This document shows positions 1 to 5,293 of a DNA stretch of 6,104 nt, one piece after another. This DNA is from Anaerolineales bacterium. Its GTDB lineage: Bacteria; Chloroflexota; Anaerolineae; Anaerolineales; Villigracilaceae. The position numbers and the translations under genes were made by a program. The notes beneath the pieces are model-generated. The model was not told where the DNA came from. It saw only the letters and a list, made by a program, of their open reading frames with translations, and did no database searches. The first letter of the stretch is position 1. Each line of letters starts with the position of its first letter. The DNA is taken from contig JADGQD010000128.1 of assembly GCA_017882065.1 (NCBI GenBank), forward strand, positions 1 to 6,104, in the 5' to 3' direction.

Positions 1-486
1 AACATGGTGCACGTGCCGGACCTGGTCCTTGTGGTGGATGTGAGCCGCGAGTATGCGGCTGTCCACGAAGCCAATCTGCTGAATATCCCCGTGATTGCCT
101 TGGTGGATACGAACTGCGACCCCACCGATGTGGACTATGTTATTCCGTCCAATGACGACGCGATCCGCGCCATCAAACTACTGGTGGCTAAGATGGCCGA
201 TGCAGTTGAAGAAGGCAAGGCGCTGCGTAAAGACGAGGAACTCGAAGCGGAAGCTGCTGAGTCCAGGTTTGCTGAAGCCTCGACAGACTCGGTCAAAAGA
301 CCCGCTCATGCAATAGATACGGAAGAAGAACTCAAGGACGATGAATTGCTGGGTGAATCCACTCTGGCCAAGCTTGCCCCCGTTCCCGCGATAGAAGAAG
401 TCACGGTGGAAGAAGTTGTGATAGAAGAAACTGCGACGGAAGAAGCCGTGATAGACGAGGATGCTGGAAAAGAAAAGAAAGAATAA
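1..486 (+). CDS. rpsB: 30S ribosomal protein S2, C-terminal part (5' end outside window)
   Basis: S2 is a structural protein of the small ribosomal subunit and is needed for S1 binding. The frame is open from base 1, so the gene is cut by the window edge; the ATG at base 4 is internal. The visible 161 codons begin in the conserved S2 core: PDLVLVVDV (visible residues 6-14), IPVIALVDTNCDP (29-41) and IPSNDDAIRAI (48-58) match the family's C-terminal signature region. After about residue 75 the protein continues as a long, low-complexity, Glu-rich tail to residue 161. E. coli S2 ends soon after the core, so this is a clear extension. The tail contains a five-residue repeat (annotated separately). 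The stop TAA is at 484-486, and tsf starts 19 nt later, so the two genes are co-transcribed as in most bacteria. Identity is certain; the role of the tail is unknown. Confidence 0.97.
   Translation, partial: NMVHVPDLVLVVDVSREYAAVHEANLLNIPVIALVDTNCDPTDVDYVIPSNDDAIRAIKLLVAKMADAVEEGKALRKDEELEAEAAESRFAEASTDSVKRPAHAIDTEEELKDDELLGESTLAKLAPVPAIEEVTVEEVVIEETATEEAVIDEDAGKEKKE
391..465 (+). repeat. In-frame 15/30-nt tandem repeat encoding the acidic S2 tail
   Basis: Bases 391-420 and 421-450 are two 30-nt units, both beginning atagaagaa and ending gtg and identical at 22 of 30 positions. A partial third unit starts at 451. In the reading frame this is five successive pentapeptides, IEEVT, VEEVV, IEETA, TEEAV and IDEDA: a hydrophobic residue or Thr, two acidic residues, then two mostly small or aliphatic residues. 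The divergence between units suggests old duplication followed by drift, or selection for composition alone. The function is unknown; a flexible acidic tail is the simplest reading. Confidence 0.8.
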
Positions 487-492
487 TAATTC

Positions 493-497
493 GAGGT
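493..497 (+). promoter_or_regulatory. Ribosome binding site deciding the tsf start
   Basis: GAGGT lies 8 nt before the ATG at 506. It selects this start over the in-frame ATG at 461, which lies inside the rpsB coding region and would add a 15-residue N-terminal stretch absent from EF-Ts proteins. Confidence 0.75.
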
Positions 498-505
498 ATA
501 CTGGC

Positions 506-1108
506 ATGGAAATTACAACTGAAATGATCAAAGAACTGCGCGCAGCCACTAAAGCCGGTGTGCTTGACTGCCGCAAAGCCTTGGAATCTTCTAATGGCGA
601 TTATCAGAAGGCAGTGGACTTCCTGCGAGAAAAAGGCATGGCTACCGCTGCCAAGCGAGCTGACCGCCAGGCTTCGAACGGTATAGTGGAACTTTATTCG
701 CATGGCAATGGCCGTGTGGGTGTGATGGTGGAAGTAAACTGCGAGACCGACTTTGTGGCTCGCGCGGAACAATTCCGCAAGTTTGCTCATGAGGTGGCTC
801 TGCAGGTAGCTGCGGCTGCACCGATTTACATAAAAGAGGAAGATATTCCTGCGGTTGTGCTCGAACATGAAGTCGGGATTGCCAAAGCGCGCGCTATTGA
901 AGAAGGCAAACCCGAAGCCATCCTGGAGAAGATAGCCCAGGGCCGGGTTGAGAAGTTCAAGGATGAGGTGGTGTTGATGCGCCAGGCTTATATCCGCGAC
1001 GATAAGGTTACTGTAGGGAAGCTCATGCTCGAGCAGATCGCCGCGCTCGGAGAAAATATCGTCATCCGGCGCTTCAATCGCTGGGAATTGGGTGAGGTGA
1101 GTGAGTAA
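506..1108 (+). CDS. tsf: Translation elongation factor Ts (short form)
   Basis: EF-Ts is the cytosolic guanine-nucleotide exchange factor that releases GDP from EF-Tu during elongation. The product has 200 residues. An N-terminal UBA-like domain covers about residues 1-50, with LRAATKAGVLDCRKAL at 11-26 matching the first family signature except for Lys16. EVNCETDFVAR at 76-86 is the second signature and includes the TDFV motif that contacts EF-Tu. The C-terminal LGENIVIRRFNRWELGE (181-197) is the ending typical of compact EF-Ts. E. coli EF-Ts is about 283 residues; this protein lacks the second half of the core and the coiled-coil extension. It resembles the roughly 196-residue Thermus thermophilus form, which acts as a dimer. 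The start at 506 is chosen from its ribosome binding site and the family N-terminus. It lies directly after rpsB and ends 3 nt before an intrinsic terminator. Confidence 0.97.
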   Translation: MEITTEMIKELRAATKAGVLDCRKALESSNGDYQKAVDFLREKGMATAAKRADRQASNGIVELYSHGNGRVGVMVEVNCETDFVARAEQFRKFAHEVALQVAAAAPIYIKEEDIPAVVLEHEVGIAKARAIEEGKPEAILEKIAQGRVEKFKDEVVLMRQAYIRDDKVTVGKLMLEQIAALGENIVIRRFNRWELGEVSE

Positions 1109-1110
1109 TT

Positions 1111-1146
1111 AAAAAGGCCAACCATTCGGTTGGCCTTTTTCTTTCT
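1111..1146 (+). terminator. Intrinsic terminator after tsf
   Basis: A perfect stem pairs 1111-1123 with 1128-1140 around a 4-nt ATTC loop. The core is GGCCAACC/GGTTGGCC, flanked by A5 and T5. The T tract continues as TTTTTCTTTCT to 1146. With A's on one side and T's on the other it could also work on the - strand, although no - strand gene is seen to need it. It closes the rpsB-tsf transcript and lies only 20 nt before the pyrH start. Confidence 0.92.
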
Positions 1147-1156
1147 AGATTATGAG

Positions 1157-1161
1157 AGGAG
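1157..1161 (+). promoter_or_regulatory. Ribosome binding site deciding the pyrH start
   Basis: AGGAG lies 5 nt before the ATG at 1167. The in-frame ATG at 1152 overlaps this site and has no Shine-Dalgarno of its own (its upstream bases are the terminator T tract), so 1167 is preferred. Confidence 0.8.
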
Positions 1162-1166
1162 AAATA

Positions 1167-1883
1167 ATGGCAGATCTCAAGTTCAAACGGATTTTACTCA
1201 AGCTAAGCGGCGAATCACTCGCAGGTCCGAACGGCTTCGGGATTGACCCGGAGCAGGCCGAGGCGATTGCCGAGCGCGTCAAAGCCGTTCGCACGATGGA
1301 TGTGGAAGTGGCAATCGTTATCGGAGCGGGCAACCTGTGGCGCGGCAAACAGGGCCTCGACCGCGGCATGGACCGTGCCACTGCCGATTACATGGGGATG
1401 TTGGCAACGGTGATGAATGCAATGGCTTTGATGGATGCCCTGGAACGGACGGGCGTCTACACCCGAGTCCAATCGGCGATTGAAATGAGGGCCGTGGCCG
1501 AACCCTACATCCGGAGGCGTGCCATCCGCCACCTGGAAAAGGGACGCGTCGTCATCTTCGGCGCAGGGACCGGTAACCCGTTCTTCTCCACTGATACGGC
1601 AGCGGCCTTACGGGCGGTCGAGATTGACGCGGGCGTGCTGATTAAAGCGACCAAAGTGGATGGAGTTTACGATGCCGACCCACAAAAGAATCCCGGCGCC
1701 AGGAAATTCGATACTCTCAGCTATATTGACGTGCTCAACCGCCGCCTGGAAGTGATGGACAGCACTGCCATCTCTCTGTGCATGGACAACAACCTGCCCA
1801 TCCTGGTTGTCAACCTGTGGGATCCATCCGCCCTCGAACGCGCCTTGCGCGGTGAAAAAGTAGGCACGCTGGTTACCACCTAG
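1167..1883 (+). CDS. pyrH: UMP kinase (uridylate kinase)
   Basis: PyrH phosphorylates UMP to UDP with ATP, the committed step from de novo pyrimidine synthesis to UTP and CTP. It belongs to the amino acid kinase fold and is normally a cytosolic hexamer. The product has 238 residues, a usual family length. Visible motifs are the N-terminal KLSGESL (12-18), the glycine-rich GAGNLWRG (53-60), DYMGMLATVMNA (74-85), the UMP/ATP-site segment GAGTGNPFFSTDTAA (132-146), KVDGVYDADP (163-172) and MDSTAI (197-202). Trp58 in the GNxWRG motif is as in B. subtilis-type enzymes, while E. coli has Phe. The start is set by the AGGAG at 1157. The gene lies between two terminator-like hairpins, so its transcription needs either readthrough from tsf or a promoter that I could not identify. 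All key motifs are present and the gene looks intact. Confidence 0.97.
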   Translation: MADLKFKRILLKLSGESLAGPNGFGIDPEQAEAIAERVKAVRTMDVEVAIVIGAGNLWRGKQGLDRGMDRATADYMGMLATVMNAMALMDALERTGVYTRVQSAIEMRAVAEPYIRRRAIRHLEKGRVVIFGAGTGNPFFSTDTAAALRAVEIDAGVLIKATKVDGVYDADPQKNPGARKFDTLSYIDVLNRRLEVMDSTAISLCMDNNLPILVVNLWDPSALERALRGEKVGTLVTT

Positions 1884-1919
1884 AGCATCGGTTTTGAGAG
1901 TCTTCAGATACATTTTGAC

Positions 1920-1957
1920 GGGGTCGTCCGGCGATACTTCCCGGCGGCCCTGTTTTC
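1920..1957 (+). terminator. Probable intrinsic terminator after pyrH
   Basis: Bases 1920-1931 pair with 1941-1951 through a GC-rich stem that contains two G-T wobbles and one bulged T at 1927, around a 9-nt loop. TGTTTTCT follows, a short interrupted T tract. It starts 36 nt after the pyrH stop. It is weaker than the terminator after tsf but well placed. Confidence 0.65.
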
Positions 1958-1970
1958 TATCTCCCTATCT

Positions 1971-1991
1971 CGGGGATTCCCAAAGCCCCCG
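1971..1991 (+). other. Small GC hairpin in the pyrH-frr intergenic region
   Basis: CGGGG (1971-1975) can pair with CCCCG (1987-1991) around an 11-nt loop, followed by TTTATATT. It may be a backup terminator or incidental. The 179-nt gap between pyrH and frr holds this, the terminator at 1920 and a candidate promoter; I see no gene in it. Confidence 0.3.
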
Positions 1992-1997
1992 TTTATA

Positions 1998-2027
1998 TTG
2001 GCGTTTTTTACGGTTTTAAGGTATCCT
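1998..2027 (+). promoter_or_regulatory. Candidate sigma70-type promoter for frr-uppS-cdsA-glpX
   Basis: TTGGCG (1998-2003, 4 of 6 consensus) and TATCCT (2022-2027, 4 of 6) are separated by 18 nt in a T-rich stretch. Transcription would begin near 2034, leaving a leader of about 29 nt before the frr GTG. The match is only moderate. The position between a terminator and the first gene of the next cluster supports it. Confidence 0.45.
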
Positions 2028-2034
2028 ATGGGTG

Positions 2035-2044
2035 ACAAATTTGT
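2035..2044 (+). promoter_or_regulatory. Perfect palindrome at the predicted frr transcription start
   Basis: ACAAATTTGT is a perfect 10-bp inverted repeat just after the candidate -10 box. It could be a small operator or a weak 5'-leader hairpin. AT-rich palindromes of this size also arise by chance, so this is only a suggestion. Confidence 0.2.
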
Positions 2045-2051
2045 TCATCCC

Positions 2052-2057
2052 AGGAGG
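2052..2057 (+). promoter_or_regulatory. Ribosome binding site deciding the frr GTG start
   Basis: A full AGGAGG lies 5 nt before the GTG at 2063 and fixes this non-ATG start. The 11-nt string CCAGGAGGCCG (2050-2060) recurs exactly before glpX (4208-4218). Confidence 0.88.
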
Positions 2058-2062
2058 CCGAC

Positions 2063-2620
2063 GTGATAAAAGACATCCTCAAAGCAGCTGAAATGCGTAT
2101 GCACGCCGCAATCCAGAATCTGGATGATGACCTGGCTGGTATTCGCACCGGCCGCGCCACCCCGGCATTGGTGGAAAAACTGCCCATAGAATACTATGGC
2201 ACGCCAACGCCGCTGATGCAACTGGCGTCCATATCGGTGCCTGAGCCGCGCGGCCTCCTCATCAAGCCCTTTGACCCGTCCTCGTTGAAGGGTATCGAAC
2301 GGGCGATCCTTGCTTCGGACCTGGGCCTTACTCCCAACAATGATGGAAAACAAATCCGTTTGAACCTGCCCGCTCTCACTGAAGAGCGGCGTCGCGAACT
2401 GGTCAAGGTTGTCCATGGCCGGCTGGAAGAATGTCGCATCGCGGTCCGTAACGTGCGGCGTGATCTCCACAACGATATGCGCGATTTTGAAAAGGAGAAA
2501 CTTATCTCCGAAGATGACCTGAAGCGCGGCGAAGATGAACTCCAGAAGATCACGGATCGTAATATCGAAGAGATCAATAAGCATGGCCTGCATAAAGAAC
2601 AGGAGATCATGGAGGTGTAG
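2063..2620 (+). CDS. frr: Ribosome recycling factor
   Basis: RRF acts with EF-G to split the post-termination 70S complex so that ribosomes can be reused. The product has 185 residues, the same as E. coli RRF, starting at a GTG with a full AGGAGG. Domain I is the three-helix bundle formed by residues of about 1-30 and 105-185; domain II is the inserted beta domain at about 31-104. Visible motifs are GIRTGRATP (26-34), YYGTPTPLMQLASI (44-57), EPRGLLIKPFD (61-71), LTPNNDGKQIRLNLP (89-103) and LTEERRREL (105-113). The conserved arginine region RNVRRD (129-134) includes Arg132, the residue known to matter in E. coli RRF. The gene opens the frr-uppS-cdsA-glpX cluster. Its last codons contain a GGAGG (2611-2615) that could serve the next reading frame. 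Nothing is missing from the protein. Confidence 0.97.
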   Translation: MIKDILKAAEMRMHAAIQNLDDDLAGIRTGRATPALVEKLPIEYYGTPTPLMQLASISVPEPRGLLIKPFDPSSLKGIERAILASDLGLTPNNDGKQIRLNLPALTEERRRELVKVVHGRLEECRIAVRNVRRDLHNDMRDFEKEKLISEDDLKRGEDELQKITDRNIEEINKHGLHKEQEIMEV

Positions 2621-2631
2621 TGACGGTCTAA
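2611..2631 (+). promoter_or_regulatory. Three-codon GTG mini-ORF with Shine-Dalgarno, upstream of uppS
   Basis: GGAGG (2611-2615) lies 4 nt before a GTG at 2620-2622 whose first base is the last base of the frr TAG stop. The frame reads GTG ACG GTC TAA and stops at 2629-2631. It is in the same frame as uppS, whose ATG follows 18 nt later at 2650 without a Shine-Dalgarno of its own. This may be a termination-reinitiation element that couples frr and uppS translation, or the remnant of an older uppS start interrupted by a stop codon. The bases are directly visible; the function is inferred. Confidence 0.4.
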
Positions 2632-2649
2632 ATCGTCGCTACCACGTTT

Positions 2650-3399
2650 ATGACAAAGAAAACCAAGGCCTCCAGGTCACGAATCCCCACTCACGTTGCA
2701 ATTATCATGGATGGAAATGGGCGCTGGGCGATTTCGCGCGGTCTGCCCCGTCTGGCAGGTCACCGTGCTGGCACTGAGAATTTGCGCCGTATCATTACCG
2801 CCTGCACCGAGATCGGCGTTAAATATCTCACTATCTACGCTTTTTCCACTGAGAACTGGGGCCGCCCGCGCGAGGAAGTTGACGGCCTCATGCACATCCT
2901 CGAGGATGTGATTGATAAGGAACTGGCCGAACTGAACAAGGAGGGGGTGCAGTTACGTCACATCGGACGTCTGGAACGGCTGGATCCGAAACTCCAGGAA
3001 AAGGTTTTGGAAGCCATCGAGCTGACCAAAAACAACAACCGCCTGGTTTTGAATGTCGCCTTTAACTATGGCGGGCGCGACGAAATTGTCTGCGCCATCC
3101 AGCGCATTATAAAAGATGGCGTCAAACCCGAAGAGGTGAACTCCGAGATGGTCAGCCGTTACATGTTTACTGCGGGCGTCCCGGACCCGGACCTGATCAT
3201 CCGCACTTCGGGCGAATTGCGTGTCTCGAATTTTTTGATCTGGCAGGGGGCTTATTCTGAGTTGTATGTCACATCGGTTTACTGGCCCGATTTTGATAGA
3301 GAAGAGCTCCAAAAAGCATTGGACACATTTGCCAAGCGTGATCGCCGCTACGGCGGTTTATCCCAGACCGTAGAGGATAAATCTTTTCATGTTGATTAA
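2650..3399 (+). CDS. uppS: Isoprenyl transferase (undecaprenyl diphosphate synthase, UPP synthase family)
   Basis: UppS is a cytosolic, membrane-associated cis-prenyltransferase. It condenses isopentenyl diphosphate onto farnesyl diphosphate to make the C55 carrier lipid used for peptidoglycan. The product has 249 residues (E. coli 253). Motifs in order are MDGNGRWA (20-27, with catalytic/Mg Asp21), GHRAG (37-41), FSTENWGRP (65-73, with Asn69, Trp70 and Arg72), NVAFNYGGRDEI (135-146), RTSGELRVSN (185-194, with diphosphate-binding Arg185 and Arg191) and Glu204 in GAYSELYVT. All active-site residues line up with the E. coli enzyme at constant offsets. The chain length made cannot be read from sequence alone. 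The ATG at 2650 is the only good start: an in-frame stop lies at 2629 and the next Met is in the active site. No Shine-Dalgarno precedes it, which is unusual beside its neighbours. Its 3' end overlaps cdsA by 11 nt. Confidence 0.96.
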   Translation: MTKKTKASRSRIPTHVAIIMDGNGRWAISRGLPRLAGHRAGTENLRRIITACTEIGVKYLTIYAFSTENWGRPREEVDGLMHILEDVIDKELAELNKEGVQLRHIGRLERLDPKLQEKVLEAIELTKNNNRLVLNVAFNYGGRDEIVCAIQRIIKDGVKPEEVNSEMVSRYMFTAGVPDPDLIIRTSGELRVSNFLIWQGAYSELYVTSVYWPDFDREELQKALDTFAKRDRRYGGLSQTVEDKSFHVD

Positions 3400-4198
3400 A
3401 CGCACTCTGGCTGCTCTTGCCCTGGCGGCAATCGGAATCCCGGCCATGATTATGGGGGGGCTTTTTTATTTTGTATTGATTACACTCCTGCTGGGAATTG
3501 CCACTTGGGAATATGGAAAGATCTTCCATACTGCTGGCTACAACGCCTCCACACCGCTTCTGGTGGGAGGCGCTGTGTTGCTTGTCACCCTGAGGGGTTA
3601 TTCTCCGGACCTGGCACCTGCTGCTCTTACCCTGCTCATCCTCGCAGCTATGACCTGGCATCTGCTTGATTACGAAAAGGGGCGCGACCTGGCTGCCACC
3701 GACTTCGCCATCACTGTTGCCGGGATCGTTTACCTGGGTTGGATTGGGGCCTACCTCATTGACATCCGCAATTTGCCAGATGGACTCTGGTGGCTGGCGC
3801 TCGTTTTGCCGGCCGCCTGGTTTGCGGATACGGCGGCTTATTTTGTCGGCAGTCGTTATGGCAAACACCAGCTCAGCCTGCGGCTTAGCCCGAAAAAAAC
3901 CTGGGAAGGCTATTGGGGCGGCGTCATCTTGGCGACGATTGGCACGGCAGGACTGGCCATTTTATGGCATAGCCTCGGAGGTCCAGCAGTGACTTGGTGG
4001 CAGGGGGCTGCGTTGGGGGCGGTGCTTTCCATCCTGACCACCCTGGGCGACCTGGGCGAGTCAATGTTCAAACGACAGGCGGGAGTCAAAGATTCGAGTA
4101 ACATCATCCCCGGGCACGGCGGTGTTCTGGACCGCATCGATTCCTGGCTGTGGACGGGCGCATTGGGGTATTTTCTCATCGTTTGGTTCTTACTTTGA
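3389..4198 (+). CDS. cdsA: Phosphatidate cytidylyltransferase (CDP-diglyceride synthetase)
   Basis: CdsA is an integral inner-membrane enzyme that makes CDP-diacylglycerol from phosphatidate and CTP, the precursor of all major phospholipids. The product has 269 residues with hydrophobic segments at about 5-38, 56-69, 76-92, 104-125, 133-153, 177-197, 201-220 and 253-269, i.e. roughly seven to eight membrane spans. ADTAAYFVGSRYGKH (146-160) and SPKKTWEG (167-174) are conserved family elements. Residues 225-251 fit the whole CDP-diglyceride synthetase signature, from SMFKR through KD, PGHGG and the closing DRID, including the metal- and substrate-binding acidic residues. The ATG lies inside the end of uppS (11 nt overlap), with AGAGGA (3372-3377) 11 nt upstream, so translation is probably coupled. 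A G7 run followed by CT6 (3454-3467) near the 5' end is prone to indels, but the frame is intact here. Confidence 0.96.
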   Translation: MLIKRTLAALALAAIGIPAMIMGGLFYFVLITLLLGIATWEYGKIFHTAGYNASTPLLVGGAVLLVTLRGYSPDLAPAALTLLILAAMTWHLLDYEKGRDLAATDFAITVAGIVYLGWIGAYLIDIRNLPDGLWWLALVLPAAWFADTAAYFVGSRYGKHQLSLRLSPKKTWEGYWGGVILATIGTAGLAILWHSLGGPAVTWWQGAALGAVLSILTTLGDLGESMFKRQAGVKDSSNIIPGHGGVLDRIDSWLWTGALGYFLIVWFLL

Positions 4199-4209
4199 AA
4201 ATAGTTTCC

Positions 4210-4215
4210 AGGAGG
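4210..4215 (+). promoter_or_regulatory. Ribosome binding site deciding the glpX start
   Basis: AGGAGG lies 6 nt before the ATG at 4222. It selects this start over the in-frame ATG at 4150, which lies inside cdsA and would add 24 residues unlike any GlpX N-terminus. Confidence 0.88.
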
Positions 4216-4221
4216 CCGGAT

Positions 4222-5205
4222 ATGATTACTGAACCGACACGCAATATGGCCCTCGAACTGGTGCGCGTGACCGAGGCGGCGGCGCTGTCTGCTGGTCGCT
4301 ACATGGGGCGCGGAGATAAAAATGCAGCCGATCATGCTGCCGTGGAAGCCATGCGGATCATATTAAATACCATCCACATGAACGCAGTTATCGTTATCGG
4401 CGAAGGGGAGAAAGACCATGCCCCGATGTTGTTCAACGGTGAACATGTTGGCAACGGCGAAGGGGCGGAGATGGATATCGCCGTGGATCCAATCGACGGC
4501 ACACGGATGCTGGCAAATGGATCCTGGAGCGCCCTCTCAACCGTAGCCCTGGCACCGCGCGGGACGATGTTCGACCCCGGCCCGTTCCTTTATATGGATA
4601 AGATTGCCGTTGGGCAGCAAGCCAAAGGCAAAGTGGATATTAATGCCCCGGTGAAGCACAACCTTGCTGCGATTGCAAAAGCAGGCAGCAAATCTGTGGA
4701 AGATGTGACGGTGGTCATTCTTGACCGCCCGCGCCATGAGCTTTTGGTTGCCGAAGTGCGCCACGCCGGGGCGCGCATCCGCCTGATCCCGGATGGGGAT
4801 GTGGCCGGTGCGTTAATGACCGCCTGGCCTGATTCCGGAATCGATGCCCTGTTCGGCGTTGGCGGCACGCCGGAGGGAGTGCTCTCCGCCTGTGCTCTGC
4901 GTGCGATGGGAGGCGAGATCCAGGGTAAACTCTATGCCCGTAATGATAAGGAACTTCGCCGCGGACGCGAGATGGGCTACGATTTTGAAAAAGTGTTGAC
5001 CATGAACGATCTGGTCTCGACGGAAGATGTTTTCTTCGCTGCCACCGGGATTACCGACGGCGAATTTCTGGATGGCGTGAAATACTTTGGTTCGGGAGCA
5101 CGCACAGACAGTCTGGTGGTGCGCGGTCAGACCGGCACTGTCCGTCAGATTATCGCCACCCATCGCTGGGACAAACTTAACCAGTTCAGCGCAATCAAGT
5201 ATTAA
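4222..5205 (+). CDS. glpX: Class II fructose-1,6-bisphosphatase
   Basis: GlpX hydrolyses fructose 1,6-bisphosphate to fructose 6-phosphate, the committed step of gluconeogenesis; in some bacteria the class II enzyme also acts on sedoheptulose 1,7-bisphosphate. It is a metal-dependent phosphatase of the lithium-sensitive phosphatase fold. The product has 327 residues, a normal length. The motifs are GRGDKNAAD (29-37), GEGEKDHAPML (60-70), DIAVDPIDGTRM (85-96), PRHELLVAEV (170-179), LIPDGDVAGA (188-197) and GGTPEGV (214-220). By alignment to E. coli GlpX from memory, the metal ligands are Asp37, Glu61, Asp89 and Glu218, with Asp92 where E. coli has Glu88. The overall wording, including the ending FSAIKY, recalls actinobacterial GlpX. 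It starts 23 nt after cdsA and is probably the last gene of that operon. Whether it also has SBPase activity cannot be told from sequence. Confidence 0.95.
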   Translation: MITEPTRNMALELVRVTEAAALSAGRYMGRGDKNAADHAAVEAMRIILNTIHMNAVIVIGEGEKDHAPMLFNGEHVGNGEGAEMDIAVDPIDGTRMLANGSWSALSTVALAPRGTMFDPGPFLYMDKIAVGQQAKGKVDINAPVKHNLAAIAKAGSKSVEDVTVVILDRPRHELLVAEVRHAGARIRLIPDGDVAGALMTAWPDSGIDALFGVGGTPEGVLSACALRAMGGEIQGKLYARNDKELRRGREMGYDFEKVLTMNDLVSTEDVFFAATGITDGEFLDGVKYFGSGARTDSLVVRGQTGTVRQIIATHRWDKLNQFSAIKY

Positions 5206-5252
5206 GCTGCATCCCGTGCTTTTGATATGGCGGGAGTTACCTTTCTGCATCC

Positions 5253-5281
5253 TTGTCAGACAATCCACTCTCGAATATACT
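5253..5281 (+). promoter_or_regulatory. Strong sigma70-type promoter for the response regulator
   Basis: TTGTCA (5253-5258) and TATACT (5276-5281) each match 5 of 6 consensus bases and are separated by the ideal 17 nt. Transcription should start near 5288, leaving a leader of only about 15 nt whose 5' end is the Shine-Dalgarno itself. The 97-nt gap after glpX shows no convincing terminator: only a CCCG/CGGG pairing (5213-5216 with 5231-5234) with a 14-nt loop. Readthrough from glpX is therefore possible too. Confidence 0.75.
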
Positions 5282-5287
5282 CTTGGC

Positions 5288-5293
5288 GGAGGA
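5288..5293 (+). promoter_or_regulatory. Ribosome binding site deciding the response regulator start
   Basis: GGAGGA lies 9 nt before the ATG at 5303. It rules out the in-frame GTG/ATG-type starts from 5087 onward, which overlap glpX and would place 72 unrelated residues before the receiver domain. Confidence 0.85.

Noticed and set aside
178..868. Long - strand open frames opposite rpsB and tsf (178-576 and 401-868)
   Set aside because: They lie antisense to certain genes, have no ribosome binding site and show no family-like composition; the Phe/His-rich translations are what the acidic S2 and EF-Ts codons give on the other strand.
2045..2593. - strand open frame of 182 codons opposite frr
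   Set aside because: It mirrors frr almost end to end, has no recognisable motif, and its codons are explained by the reverse complement of a well-conserved gene.
3269..3868. - strand open frame of 199 codons opposite the uppS/cdsA junction
   Set aside because: No motif or Shine-Dalgarno is seen, and it crosses the junction of two confirmed genes on the other strand.
4150..4221. GlpX start inside cdsA
   Set aside because: The 24 extra residues come from the cdsA 3' end in another frame; the ATG at 4222 has an AGGAGG at ideal spacing and fits the family N-terminus.
5206..5252. Terminator after glpX
   Set aside because: The only pairing is a 4-bp CCCG/CGGG with a 14-nt loop and no following T tract; too weak to call.
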